A stretch of DNA of 64,000 nucleotides from CAWKMN01 sp963850765 (GCA_963850765.1 CAWKMN010000006.1:434001-498000); one strand, 5' to 3'. Positions 9,202-17,597 are shown, counted from the stretch's first letter. A program made the numbers and translations. The notes: a model not told the origin generated them from the letters alone.

Positions 9202-9239
9202 GCGGGACGGGAGGGCACGCCTCTCTCGTCCCGCGTTTT
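9202..9239 (+). terminator. Rho-independent terminator or attenuator
   Basis: gcgggacgggag (9202-9213) pairs with ctctcgtcccgc (9223-9234), with one G-U pair, and is followed by GTTTTA. It lies between the SH3b gene and the ferric-reductase-like gene, so it may tune read-through into the latter. Confidence 0.8.
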
Positions 9240-9260
9240 ATGCATAGGGAGCAGACAGCC

Positions 9261-10007
9261 ATGGAAAACGACTCACACCGCATCGACAACCTGACCTTTG
9301 TCTTCAGCCTGCTGGTGATCGTGCTGGCCGCCGCCTGGCTGGTTTATAACGGCACTTTCGATGAGGGTCTCTTGCCGGGGCAAAACCTGTCCTGGTATCT
9401 CATCCGGTCTTCCGGCATCGCCGCCTATATCCTGATCACGCTCTCGGTGATCTGGGGGCTGGCGCTGAGCAGCAGCGTGGTGAAAGACTGGTCGCCCGGC
9501 CCGCTGACCATGCTGCTCCATTCGACCCTCTCCTGGGCGGGGCTGGTGATCGGGATGGCGCACGGACTCATGCTCCTGCTCGACAGCTATTTCACCTACC
9601 GGATCACCGATATCGTCGTGCCGTTCGTCGGGCCTTACCGCCCATTCGCCACAGGGCTGGGAACCCTCGGCTTGTGGATCACCCTGCTCGTGACACCCAG
9701 CTTTGCGCTGAAAAAACACCTGTTCAGCTATCGCGCCTGGAGAACCCTGCACTTCCTGAGTTATGCCGCCTTCCTGCTGGTGACTGCCCACGGGCTGATG
9801 GCTGGGACCGACGCGCCTAACCTGGGATTTCGCCTGCTGTTCGGCCTGAGCGTGCTGCTCACCGTGATCCTGTTGGGCTACCGCATCGGGGTCAGGCAGG
9901 CATCGGCCCCAAAGCCTCAGCGTGCCCGGCCAGCGGCCGCTCGCGCAGAAGCTGATGCCGCCGCCGAGGGCGATCGCCGCCGGACGGTTCCCCAGGCCGG
10001 CGACTGA
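9261..10007 (+). CDS. Ferric-reductase-like transmembrane haem protein
   Basis: 248 residues from the ATG at 9261, preferred over the ATG at 9240 because that one lies in the T tract of the terminator and GGGAG sits 10 bases before 9261. Six hydrophobic segments are present. Two His pairs are placed as in b-type haem-binding ferric reductase/MsrQ domains: H87/H101 and H164/H177. The C-terminal 40 residues are Ala/Arg/Pro-rich and probably cytoplasmic. Such proteins pass electrons across the membrane. No FAD/NAD-binding domain is fused, so an electron donor must come from another protein. Proximity to apbE suggests a flavin partner. Confidence 0.82.
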   Translation: MENDSHRIDNLTFVFSLLVIVLAAAWLVYNGTFDEGLLPGQNLSWYLIRSSGIAAYILITLSVIWGLALSSSVVKDWSPGPLTMLLHSTLSWAGLVIGMAHGLMLLLDSYFTYRITDIVVPFVGPYRPFATGLGTLGLWITLLVTPSFALKKHLFSYRAWRTLHFLSYAAFLLVTAHGLMAGTDAPNLGFRLLFGLSVLLTVILLGYRIGVRQASAPKPQRARPAAARAEADAAAEGDRRRTVPQAGD

Positions 10008-10149
10008 GTCAGGCCGGAACCGAAGCTCAGGCACCTCTATCGCCCGCCCGGTGGGCAAACGGCCGGCGCTGTGTGAAGATCGAGACAGGGCCGGCCGATC
10101 AATCCCGGCCAGCGCTTTACGTTCTGTAAAGCTGAGCGAGACAACCACA

Positions 10150-10458
10150 ATGTACGGTCTGTTTGGGAAAATGCGATCGCGCCCCGGCAAGCGCAATGCC
10201 CTGATCGCCCATCTGCTGCACGCCGCGAATCTGCTGCGCGGCCTGGACGGATGTTATATCTATATCATCTCCAGCTCACCGGATGATCCGGACGGGATCT
10301 GGGTGACGGAAATGTGGCGCAGCCAGGCGGATCACCAGGCTTCGCTAACGCACCAGGCCGTTCAGGATCTGATCACCGTCGCTCGACCTCTGATCGCGGA
10401 CATGGCCGAACGGTTTGAATTCACGCCGCTCGGCGGCAAAGGTCTGCCCGAGGAGTAA
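10150..10458 (+). CDS. Antibiotic biosynthesis monooxygenase (ABM) domain protein
   Basis: 102 residues from the ATG at 10150; an in-frame upstream extension (from 9922) is not conserved-looking and overlaps the previous gene. The sequence MYGLFGKMRSRPGKRNALI, then GCYIYIISSSPDDPDGIWVTEMW and DHQASLTH, matches the dimeric ferredoxin-like ABM fold found in YgiN-type quinol monooxygenases and haem-degrading enzymes. The specific reaction is not readable. It is followed after 46 bp by a luciferase-like oxidoreductase. Confidence 0.75.
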   Translation: MYGLFGKMRSRPGKRNALIAHLLHAANLLRGLDGCYIYIISSSPDDPDGIWVTEMWRSQADHQASLTHQAVQDLITVARPLIADMAERFEFTPLGGKGLPEE

Positions 10459-10504
10459 CCTCGGCATCAGACTGTTTGTTCCAGTCGTACTGCCGGAGAG
10501 AGTC

Positions 10505-11410
10505 ATGGCCCAACCCCTGTTGTTTGGGATCAACGTTGATCCCACCACCGATGAGCTTGACGAAACGCTTCAGCGCACCCAACTGGCCGATGACAATGGC
10601 CTCGATCTTTGCACCATTCAGGATCATCCCTACAACCGCCGTTATCTGGATACCTGGACGCTGCTGGCCTTTCTCGCGGCCCGCACGCAGCACATCCACC
10701 TGGGGACGAACGTGGCCAATCTGCCGCTGCGTCCGCCCGCCATGCTGGCCAAGCAGGCGGCTACGCTGGATGTGCTCTCCGGCGGCCGGCTCGAGCTTGG
10801 TCTCGGCGCGGGCGCATACTGGCCGGGCATCATGGCAATGGGGGGTCCGAAGCGCAGCCCGGCTGAAGCCTATGGGGCGTTTGAAGAAGCCCTGTACATC
10901 ATCAAAGGGATGTGGGCCAATGCCGGGCGGGCTTTTACCTACGAGGGCGAGTTCTACCGGGTCAAGGGCGCGCAGCCCGGCCCGGTCCCGGCACATCCGA
11001 TCCGCATTTGGACGGGGGCCGTGGGGCCGAAGATGCAGCGCCTCACCGGGCGTCTGGCGGATGGCATCCTGGTGTCGAGCACGTATGTGCCGCCCGAACG
11101 GCTGGTAGAGATGAATGAGCGCATCGATCAGGGCGCGGCCGAAGCAGGTCGCCCGATGGATGCGATCCGGCGCGGCTATAACCTCATGGGCATCATCGAC
11201 GTGGGCCAGTTCGGCAGCGGCATACCCTCTCACGAGCCGGGGGTACTCTACGGCTCAGTCCAGGAGTGGGTCGATCTGCTGGTGCGGTATCATACCGACT
11301 ATCGCCTGGACACATTTATCTTCTGGCCGGTTGCGGACGCGCCGCTGGCTCAGTTGGCCGCCTACGCTCAGGAGGTGATCCCGGCTGTCCGGGCCAAGGT
11401 CAGCGGGTGA
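10505..11410 (+). CDS. LLM-class (luciferase-like) flavin-dependent oxidoreductase
   Basis: 301 residues, close to the usual 300-340. Typical TIM-barrel features are TWTLLAFLAARTQHIHLGTNV, the PAMLAKQAATLDVLSGGRLELGLGAG motif, and the PIRIWTGAVGPKM flavin/F420 region. Members use FMNH2 or F420 to oxidise diverse small molecules; cofactor choice cannot be decided from sequence alone. The ATG at 10505 follows GGAGAG. It ends just before the repeat that holds the IS element. Confidence 0.87.
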   Translation: MAQPLLFGINVDPTTDELDETLQRTQLADDNGLDLCTIQDHPYNRRYLDTWTLLAFLAARTQHIHLGTNVANLPLRPPAMLAKQAATLDVLSGGRLELGLGAGAYWPGIMAMGGPKRSPAEAYGAFEEALYIIKGMWANAGRAFTYEGEFYRVKGAQPGPVPAHPIRIWTGAVGPKMQRLTGRLADGILVSSTYVPPERLVEMNERIDQGAAEAGRPMDAIRRGYNLMGIIDVGQFGSGIPSHEPGVLYGSVQEWVDLLVRYHTDYRLDTFIFWPVADAPLAQLAAYAQEVIPAVRAKVSG

Positions 11411-11462
11411 GCGGCTCGACCTACTGCCGCAGGTCTACCCCTCCCTAAATCCCTCTCCGTAA

Positions 11463-11896
11463 TTGCTGCATTCCATAAAAAATCGGATAAAATAGACAGC
11501 AGGAGGAGAGCATGCCCAAACCGAAAGAACGTAGGCGACTCACTGCTGAAGAACAGGCGATATTGGAAAAACTCAGCCGGTCAGGGACGGTCGAAAGTCG
11601 GTTAGTGGAACGCGCCAAGATGGTGTTGTGGTCGCGTGAAGGGATCAGTGGCAACCAGATCGCGCAACGGCTGGGCCATAAAGCGGAGACGGTATATCGC
11701 CAACTGGATCGCTTTGAGGCGGAAGGGCTAAGCGGGCTGCAAGACCGGGCCGGACGCGGACGTCCCCCAGAATATAGTGAAACGGAACGAGGGCAAATCA
11801 TCGCGGTGGCACGGAGCCATCCCCAGACGCTTGGCTGTGAGTTTGGATACTGGTCGTTGGATCGTCTGGTCGAGTATGTGAACCTGACGCTGGGGA
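11463..11896 (+). repeat. Left arm of the IS palindrome (434 bp)
   Basis: Matches the reverse complement of 12077-12511 base for base as far as could be compared by eye. One difference was seen: cgaggcgactcac-type context here has one A fewer than in the right arm (ggcgactcac versus ggcgaactcac), just inside the coding region. The arm starts at the IS end and stops at ctgggga. Confidence 0.85.
11512..11896 (+). pseudogene. IS630-type transposase N-terminal fragment (left copy)
   Basis: The ATG after AGGAGGAGAG starts MPKPKERRRLTAEEQ and runs about 128 codons through the DNA-binding helix-turn-helix (ISGNQIAQRLGHKAETVYRQL) to VEYVNLTLG, where the arm ends. The open frame continues to 12591, but that part is antisense to the other copy and is not protein-coding by design. 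The catalytic domain is missing altogether. Confidence 0.8.
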
Positions 11897-12462
11897 CCCA
11901 TCTCGTCCACGCACACCACCTGGGTCTTGGGCGGCGGTTGCTTGTACACCGCTATGATCGCCCCCTTTTTTCCGCAAACTGCGGGTCGGGCCGTTCGGTA
12001 AAATACGTTTTCTCTTGGTACCAGCGCAAACCTTCGGCGCGCAGCACCCGGTACAACTGCGTCCGTCCGATGGGAATCCCCAGCGTCAGGTTCACATACT
12101 CGACCAGACGATCCAACGACCAGTATCCAAACTCACAGCCAAGCGTCTGGGGATGGCTCCGTGCCACCGCGATGATTTGCCCTCGTTCCGTTTCACTATA
12201 TTCTGGGGGACGTCCGCGTCCGGCCCGGTCTTGCAGCCCGCTTAGCCCTTCCGCCTCAAAGCGATCCAGTTGGCGATATACCGTCTCCGCTTTATGGCCC
12301 AGCCGTTGCGCGATCTGGTTGCCACTGATCCCTTCACGCGACCACAACACCATCTTGGCGCGTTCCACTAACCGACTTTCGACCGTCCCTGACCGGCTGA
12401 GTTTTTCCAATATCGCCTGTTCTTCAGCAGTGAGTTCGCCTACGTTCTTTCGGTTTGGGCAT
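11897..12462 (-). pseudogene. IS630-type transposase fragment (right copy), frameshifted and truncated
   Basis: The ATG at 12462 begins the same MPKPKE start, but an extra A about 10 codons in shifts the frame. The shifted frame then reads LTAEEQAILEKL and continues past the arm to YRVLRAEGLRWYQEKTYF. At a run of six A and five G (rc of 11950-11960) the frame must slip by -1 to read AIIAVYKQPPPKTQVV and CVDEMGP, the first catalytic Asp. The remaining DDE domain is gone. The A6G run could be the relic of a programmed -1 frameshift, which some IS families use, or a mutation. Confidence 0.75.
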
Positions 12463-12511
12463 GCTCTCCTCCTGCTGTCTATTTTATCCGATTTTTTATG
12501 GAATGCAGCAA
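12077..12511 (-). repeat. Right arm of the IS palindrome (435 bp)
   Basis: Inverted partner of 11463-11896, with one inserted A near the transposase start. The single-copy centre between the arms is 11897-12076. Confidence 0.85.
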
Positions 12512-12644
12512 TAACGGAGAGGGACTTGCGGCGCGCCCCTTTCTGCGCGTGCGGGGATAAGGGGGGCCGACCCAAGGTCGGGCGGGGATAGGGGTAAAAA
12601 AGTGCATAACAGGCTCTGGATGTCACCAGCTTTCCGCTCATGCG

Positions 12645-14135
12645 TTATCGCGTCGAGTGCGGATCCAGGGCATCGCGCAGTCCATCCCCCAAAAAGTTAA
12701 AGGCGAACATCAGCAGAAAGAGCGCCAGCGCCGGAAAAAGCGCCTGATGCGGATACGTGCTGATGGACTCTGCGCCATCCGCGATCATCGATCCCCAACT
12801 GGGGGTTGGACGGTTGACGCCCAGGCCGATAAAGCTCAAAAAGGCTTCGTAAGAAATATACGTCGGGATGGTGAGAGTCTCTGCCACAACAATCGGCCCC
12901 AGGATATTCGGCAGCACGTGCCGGAAAATGATCGTGCGGTGCGGCGTGCCGATCGAAACCGCCGCTTCGATGTAGGCTTTTTCGCGGACGGCGAGCACCT
13001 GCCCCCGCGTCAGGCGTGCGACGCCCATCCACGAGGTCAGGCCAACCCCCACAAAAATGAACAGCATGCCGCCGAATTGCTCGTCGATTTCATTCATGTT
13101 GTAGGCGAAGGTCCCCGGCGCGCTGACGGTAAAGGACGCGCGGAAATAGGCCATCATCAGGATGATCAGCAGGATCGTCGGGAACGCGTACATCGTATCC
13201 ACGATCCGCATCAGAAAATTATCGAGCCCGCCGCCCACATAACCTGACACCAGCCCAACCAGCGTCCCCACCAGCAGACTGACCAGCGGACCAACAAGGG
13301 CCACCGCCAGCGAAACGCGCGCCCCATAGAGGATACGGCTGAGCAAATCGCGCCCCAGATCATCGGTGCCGAGCATAAACTTATTGTTGACCTTGGCGTA
13401 GCCGTCACCTGACATGCTGCCGTGTGCCAGCTGCCCCACCTGGACCCGACCGCACGGCGCGATCCCGCTGGTCGTGGAAGGCTCGACATCACAGACACAC
13501 TCGGCACAATCGGTGGCCGCCTCCGTGGTATCGCTGCGGGTGATGGACAGCGCGTAATCACCGCGCTCGCCGGGGGTGTGCCGCTGGACGATCAGCGTAT
13601 AGGTGCCCGTAGCCGGCAGCACCAGCCCCTGGATGTGCGCGCCAAAATCGATGGTCGTGCCCTGCTTCGCCGCCAGCGAGTTGCCATCGGGCGAGAGCAC
13701 CTGCACATTCGTCGTGAAGCCGGTGCGCGCCGTGCCCACCGTCGGCATCCCTTTCTCAAGATTCGGGCTGCCCACATCAATGTTGAGCGTAGCGCCTTCC
13801 GTGCCCTCGAAGGTCCAGCGATCGCGCTTGATCGCTTTCATCGTCGTGAAAATGCGCATCACCCATTCGGGGGCCGTGTTGTTCATCGCCAGGCCGGTCT
13901 GCGCGTCGTAAAGCTCCTGCGTGCGGAACGAATGCGGAGCAATAGAGGACGCGAAGAAGGCGACCAGAATGTTCAGCACGATAATGACGAGACCGATGAT
14001 TGCCGCCCGGTTGCGGCGCAGACGTCGCCATGCATCGATCCACGGGCCGCGATGGTGGTACGTTTCTTTATCCGCCAGATTGATAATGTCATGCTTCTCT
14101 GGCGCTTCTGTCCAGGGGCTATCTGTTTGTGCCAC
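12645..14135 (-). CDS. Opp/Dpp-type ABC permease (DppC/OppC-like) with large PPC-like insert
   Basis: 496 residues, about 200 more than a normal OppC. Residues 1-66 hold the N-terminal cytoplasmic tail and first membrane helix. Residues about 70-265 form an extracellular insert whose middle (about 105-205) has the pattern of a bacterial pre-peptidase C-terminal (PPC) domain, ending in LVLPATGTYTLIVQR and GDYALSI. After that come the usual GTDDLGRDLLSRILYG motif, further helices, the EAA loop (YIEAAVSIGTPHRTIIFRHVLPN) and FNFLGDGLRDALDP. It starts with GTG. It lies 18 bp downstream of its OppB-type partner. No ATPase genes follow; a defective IS lies just downstream. Confidence 0.88.
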   Translation of the reverse strand: MAQTDSPWTEAPEKHDIINLADKETYHHRGPWIDAWRRLRRNRAAIIGLVIIVLNILVAFFASSIAPHSFRTQELYDAQTGLAMNNTAPEWVMRIFTTMKAIKRDRWTFEGTEGATLNIDVGSPNLEKGMPTVGTARTGFTTNVQVLSPDGNSLAAKQGTTIDFGAHIQGLVLPATGTYTLIVQRHTPGERGDYALSITRSDTTEAATDCAECVCDVEPSTTSGIAPCGRVQVGQLAHGSMSGDGYAKVNNKFMLGTDDLGRDLLSRILYGARVSLAVALVGPLVSLLVGTLVGLVSGYVGGGLDNFLMRIVDTMYAFPTILLIILMMAYFRASFTVSAPGTFAYNMNEIDEQFGGMLFIFVGVGLTSWMGVARLTRGQVLAVREKAYIEAAVSIGTPHRTIIFRHVLPNILGPIVVAETLTIPTYISYEAFLSFIGLGVNRPTPSWGSMIADGAESISTYPHQALFPALALFLLMFAFNFLGDGLRDALDPHSTR

Positions 14136-14153
14136 AGCTTATGCTTCTCTTTC

Positions 14154-15170
14154 TCAATCGAACCGGATTCGGGGATCCAGCCAGGCATAGGTGAGATCGA
14201 CAAAGAAGTTAGCGACCACCAGGGAGGCGGCGTAAAGCAGAATGGTCCCCATAACCACCGGGTAATCCCGGTTGGTGACGCTGACGATGAAGAATTTGCC
14301 CATGCCGTTAATCGCGAAGACCTGTTCGGTCACGAAAGTGCCGGTCATCAGCGCGGCCAGCAGCGGCCCAAGCACCGTCACGACGGGGATCATCGCGTTT
14401 TTCATGGCATGCCGGGTGATGACCGTGGTTTTGCGTAAGCCTTTAGAGTGGGCCGTGCGGATGTAGTCCTCGTCGAGCACCTGGAGCAGGCTGGCGCGGG
14501 TCAGGCGTGCCAGCAGCGCCGAGGACGCGAATCCCAGCGCGAAAGCCGGCATGATCAGTTGTTCGAGAGAGCCCCAGCCCGTGGGCGGCAGCACGCGGAG
14601 CTGCACGCCGAAGACATAGCGCAGCAGCGGCCCCATCACGACAATCGGCACCGACACGCCGAGAATCGCCACGCCCATCCCCAGGTAATCCACCGCGCTG
14701 TTACGATTGAGCGCGGCCAGCGTGCCCAGGGGGATCCCGATGACGCAGGCAACTACCACGGCGGCAAAACCCAACTGGGCCGAAACCGGCAGGTTTTCGC
14801 GAAAAATATCGTTCACGGTGCGGCTGCGCTGGGTCAGCGAGGGTCCGAAATTCATCCAGCGAAACGCGGTGTGATCTCCGAGGAAGGACAGATCGACATT
14901 GATCAGATAGTCGTTCAGGGTGGTGACATCCTGCTTCTCGGTGGTGATGCGCGGGATGCTGATGTTGTGGACGTAATCGACGTATTGCTTCCAGAGCGGA
15001 TCGTCCAGATGGTAGCGCGCCTCACGATTCTCGATCACCACCTGCGGCAGCGATCGTTCGCGATCAAAGGGACCGCCCGGCACCTGATGCATCAAAATAA
15101 AGGTTATTAAAGAGACCAGAAATAAGACAAAAAGCATCCATATCATGCGTCGTACAAGATATTTGCCCAT
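14154..15170 (-). CDS. Opp/Dpp-type ABC permease (DppB/OppB-like)
   Basis: 338 residues from the ATG at 15170, chosen because AAGGATCAG sits just upstream and the first membrane helix begins immediately (YLVRRMIWMLFVLFLVSL). The frame extends to 15227. The usual HQVPGGPFD segment, an extracellular loop that is somewhat longer than average (about residues 40-115), and the EAA-type loop (YIRTAHSKGLRKTTVITRHAMKN) are present. It forms the membrane channel with the following permease for peptides or oligosaccharides. It is the second gene of the SBP-B-C operon. Confidence 0.9.
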   Translation of the reverse strand: MGKYLVRRMIWMLFVLFLVSLITFILMHQVPGGPFDRERSLPQVVIENREARYHLDDPLWKQYVDYVHNISIPRITTEKQDVTTLNDYLINVDLSFLGDHTAFRWMNFGPSLTQRSRTVNDIFRENLPVSAQLGFAAVVVACVIGIPLGTLAALNRNSAVDYLGMGVAILGVSVPIVVMGPLLRYVFGVQLRVLPPTGWGSLEQLIMPAFALGFASSALLARLTRASLLQVLDEDYIRTAHSKGLRKTTVITRHAMKNAMIPVVTVLGPLLAALMTGTFVTEQVFAINGMGKFFIVSVTNRDYPVVMGTILLYAASLVVANFFVDLTYAWLDPRIRFD

Positions 15171-15248
15171 CGACTGATCCTTCAAAAAGGTGAGCCTGAC
15201 TACGGGGGAGAGCAGCGCTCTCCCCATGAGAACCGTTTGAAAAGATCT

Positions 15249-15346
15249 ACCTCACCCCTAAATCCCCTCTCCACACGCGGAGAGGGGACTTGGTCTGCGA
15301 TCGGCTCCCCCTCTCCGTGCATGGAGAGGGGGGACGGCGGGTGAGG
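15249..15346. repeat. Family B hairpin repeat
   Basis: Begins cctcacccctaaatcccctc, contains the hairpin cccctctccacacgcggagagggg and a second hairpin of the same type, and ends in gggtgagg, which is the inverse of its beginning. Similar copies are at 23329-23458, 52738-52824 and 55343-55434. Confidence 0.75.
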
Positions 15347-15401
15347 TTTCAAATGGCCCCCGAGCGTTCGAGACCAGAACTAAGCTACGATGGGTATCCG
15401 G

Positions 15402-17150
15402 CTAATTTACGAGATCCCATTTCTCAAACCGCTCAATGCCCGTATTGGAAATGGGAGCTTCCACGGCCGGGCTGACCATATAGGTCGTCGAGTAGTAGTA
15501 GATGGGCGCAACCACGGCATCTTCCCAGGTCAGGATGACTTCGGCCTGACCGTACAGCGCGCGGCGTGCGTCGGGATCTTTTTCGGCGGCTGCTTCCTGA
15601 ACCAGGGCGTCAAAGTTTGTGTTGGTCCAGTTGGGTTCGTTGCCACCATCGGCCGCCTGTGCGGAGTCGGAGCGGAAAACGTCAAAGTCCCAGTTGTGGG
15701 CATCCGGGTAGTCATAGCACCAGGATGCGCGGTAGATCTGGGGAGCGTCGTTTTCGCGCAGGTCGAGAAAGGTCGCAAATTCCATACCGGATAGGGAGAC
15801 TTCGATACCAAGCTCATTGGCCCACATTTCCTGAATGGCCTCGGCAATGGACACGTGGAGCTCTGCATCGTTGTACACCAGCGTGATCGGCGGCAGGTCG
15901 GCCAGGGTTGTGCCGGTTTCTTCAAAGTAAGCGGCCAGTTCTTCCTGGGCAAGTGCGGTGCGGGTTGCCGGATCGGCCAGCAGCGGAGCCACATCGGGGT
16001 AATCCGTCTGCTGCGGAGCCGCCACCATGTCGGGCCGCGTGAAGAACGCGGCGGGCATCTCACCGGCGCGGGTGATCGCCACGGTGATAGCCTGACGGTC
16101 GATCATCAGCGACAGGGCGCGGCGCATATGGACATTGTCCAGCGGCGCTTTCTCCACATTGAACCCATAGTAGTAGGTGCAGGGGTTCGGACCCACACCA
16201 AATTCCTCAGGAAATTCGGTGCGAATGCGGTCCAGATCGGGGGTGGGCACCGGGTTGATGTAGTGCAGTTGATCCGCCTCATAGTTGGCAAGGGCTGCCG
16301 AGCGCTCCAGGAACAGGTTCGTCCAGCCGTCGATCTTCGCTACGGGGATCGTATCGGTGCCCATCCAGAACGGATTGCGGACAAACGTCACGCTCTCGCC
16401 GTGGTTCCATTCTTTCAGAGCAAAAGGCCCATAGCTCTGGAAGTTGCCCGCTTCGATCCAGGACTCGCCAAATTCCTCAATGGCCCACTGGGGCAGCGGG
16501 CGAGCCATCCACATGCCGAAGATATTGGGCAGGAAAGCGAAATCGCCCGTGGTCTTCACTTCAAACGTGTAATCGTCAAGCGCGGCGATGCCGAGGCCCG
16601 CGACTGCGGCGGCCAGGGCTTCCTCGTCGAGATTGCCGGATTCGTCCGCTTCGAGATTAACCATCGCATCCGCGCCAACCACCCAGGGAGCCAGCACGCC
16701 GGCACCATAGTAGCTGATGGTCAGGGGGTTGAGCGACCGCTGCCATCCGTAGACGACATCGTGCGCCGTCACATAACGCACGCTGCCGGCCTCGTCGGTC
16801 ACCTGAACGACCTCGCCGCTCGCCGTATCATAGCGCACCCACGAAATCTCCGGGATCAGATGGAAGGTATACGTCATCCCATCTTCCGAAATATCCCAGC
16901 TTGAGGCGATTCCCAATTCGACCGTGACGGTGGTTTCATTCAGGGTGGTCAGACCGGGCAGCATCCCGTCAAGGGCCTGAACGGCGCTCACGTCTTCAGC
17001 CAACGATGGATCGAGAGTCGGAATATCATCTTGTCCCATAATCGACACGATGACGATTTTTTCGTCCTGCGCGTTGACGATACTTCCGGTAATGCCCAAC
17101 AGGGAGATTAAAAGAACCAGCCTAATCACAAGATTTGCACGATGTTTCAT
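15402..17150 (-). CDS. Extracellular solute-binding protein, family 5 (Opp/Dpp type)
   Basis: 582 residues with a signal peptide (hydrophobic residues 8-25, cleavage near VNAQ). There is no clear lipobox Cys, so it may be retained by its uncleaved hydrophobic N-terminus or another route. The family-5 pattern is visible: PTLDPSLAEDVSA, the long YGWQRSLNPLT region, and the ligand-domain segment NVEKAPLDNVHMRRALSLMIDR. Family members bind peptides, nickel or oligosaccharides. AGGAGAAAAG precedes the ATG. It heads the operon with the two permeases at 14154 and 12645. Confidence 0.9.
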   Translation of the reverse strand: MKHRANLVIRLVLLISLLGITGSIVNAQDEKIVIVSIMGQDDIPTLDPSLAEDVSAVQALDGMLPGLTTLNETTVTVELGIASSWDISEDGMTYTFHLIPEISWVRYDTASGEVVQVTDEAGSVRYVTAHDVVYGWQRSLNPLTISYYGAGVLAPWVVGADAMVNLEADESGNLDEEALAAAVAGLGIAALDDYTFEVKTTGDFAFLPNIFGMWMARPLPQWAIEEFGESWIEAGNFQSYGPFALKEWNHGESVTFVRNPFWMGTDTIPVAKIDGWTNLFLERSAALANYEADQLHYINPVPTPDLDRIRTEFPEEFGVGPNPCTYYYGFNVEKAPLDNVHMRRALSLMIDRQAITVAITRAGEMPAAFFTRPDMVAAPQQTDYPDVAPLLADPATRTALAQEELAAYFEETGTTLADLPPITLVYNDAELHVSIAEAIQEMWANELGIEVSLSGMEFATFLDLRENDAPQIYRASWCYDYPDAHNWDFDVFRSDSAQAADGGNEPNWTNTNFDALVQEAAAEKDPDARRALYGQAEVILTWEDAVVAPIYYYSTTYMVSPAVEAPISNTGIERFEKWDLVN

Positions 17151-17597
17151 TGCTCTTTTCTCCTAATATCAAGGTGTACTTGCATGGGTGTGTGCAGCAG
17201 TTAAAGCAGTTAATGGTTTTGGGATCTGTCGACTCCTTTCTGTAACCGATTGCGCATAGGGCTGCAGCGGCCTGTCGGGGAATCGAATCTCGGGACCTCA
17301 AACAGTCAAAAAGGCAGCGGCGTAACGATACTTCGCAATACAGGGAGGGGCCAATAGTTCAGCAATTGCACAGGTTGGACATCCTATTTATACGAGATAA
17401 CTCACGATTATGATCAGGGACAAGCATGCCTGATGCATAATAATGCACCATATTGAAGCACACCACAAGCCAGGGGCATGCCCCCGGAGCCCTGCCGCGA
17501 AAAATGGCGCTGTTCTTTTCGCTCTCCGATTGTCACCGGCTCTCGTTTGTTGATACAACTGTTCTTACTGAACGTGACGAGCAAGGAAGGATGACTG
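17151..17597. other. Divergent intergenic region, no gene seen
   Basis: Lies between the SBP gene (minus) and the TerC-family gene (plus) and should hold both promoters. A tandem direct repeat GCAGTTAA occurs at 17197-17204 and 17206-17213, spaced like an operator for the SBP operon. A TFLP-like sequence near 17280 (aatcgaatctcggg) recalls a tRNA T-arm but has no matching tRNA around it. I do not see a yybP-ykoY-type riboswitch core before the TerC gene. Confidence 0.4.

Larger units (their letters stand above)
11463..12511. mobile_element. Defective IS630-type element in palindromic form
   Basis: Both ends read TTGCTGCATTCC inward and are flanked by TAA on each side (11460-11462 and 12512-12514), equivalent to the TA duplication of IS630/Tc1-mariner elements. 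The inside is two almost identical inverted arms carrying the 5' end of a transposase gene, around a 180-bp single-copy centre. No complete DDE domain remains, so the element cannot move by itself. The encoded N-terminal helix-turn-helix and the CVDEMGP motif around the first catalytic Asp identify the IS630 family. Confidence 0.8.
11438..12600. repeat. Family A hairpin repeat interrupted by the IS element
   Basis: The left piece (cccctccctaaatccctctccgt) ends at 11460 and the right piece resumes at 12515 (cggagagggacttgcgg), continuing to about 12600 with ggggataagggggg and aaagtgcataacaggctct. Rejoined, the flanks give the inverted repeat CCCTCTCCGT-A-ACGGAGAGGG, so the insertion point is the tip of the hairpin. 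Confidence 0.8.

Noticed and set aside
11897..12591. Long plus-strand open frame continuing past the IS arm
   Set aside because: It is antisense to the opposite transposase copy; the similarity comes from the palindrome, not from a real fusion protein.
17270..17310. Possible tRNA T-arm-like sequence
   Set aside because: A TTCGATT-like loop on the minus strand has imperfect stem pairing, and no acceptor, D or anticodon arm can be placed around it.
17400..17597. Possible yybP-ykoY manganese riboswitch before the TerC-family gene
   Set aside because: TerC genes often have one, but the conserved GGGGAGUA-type core and paired loop could not be found here.
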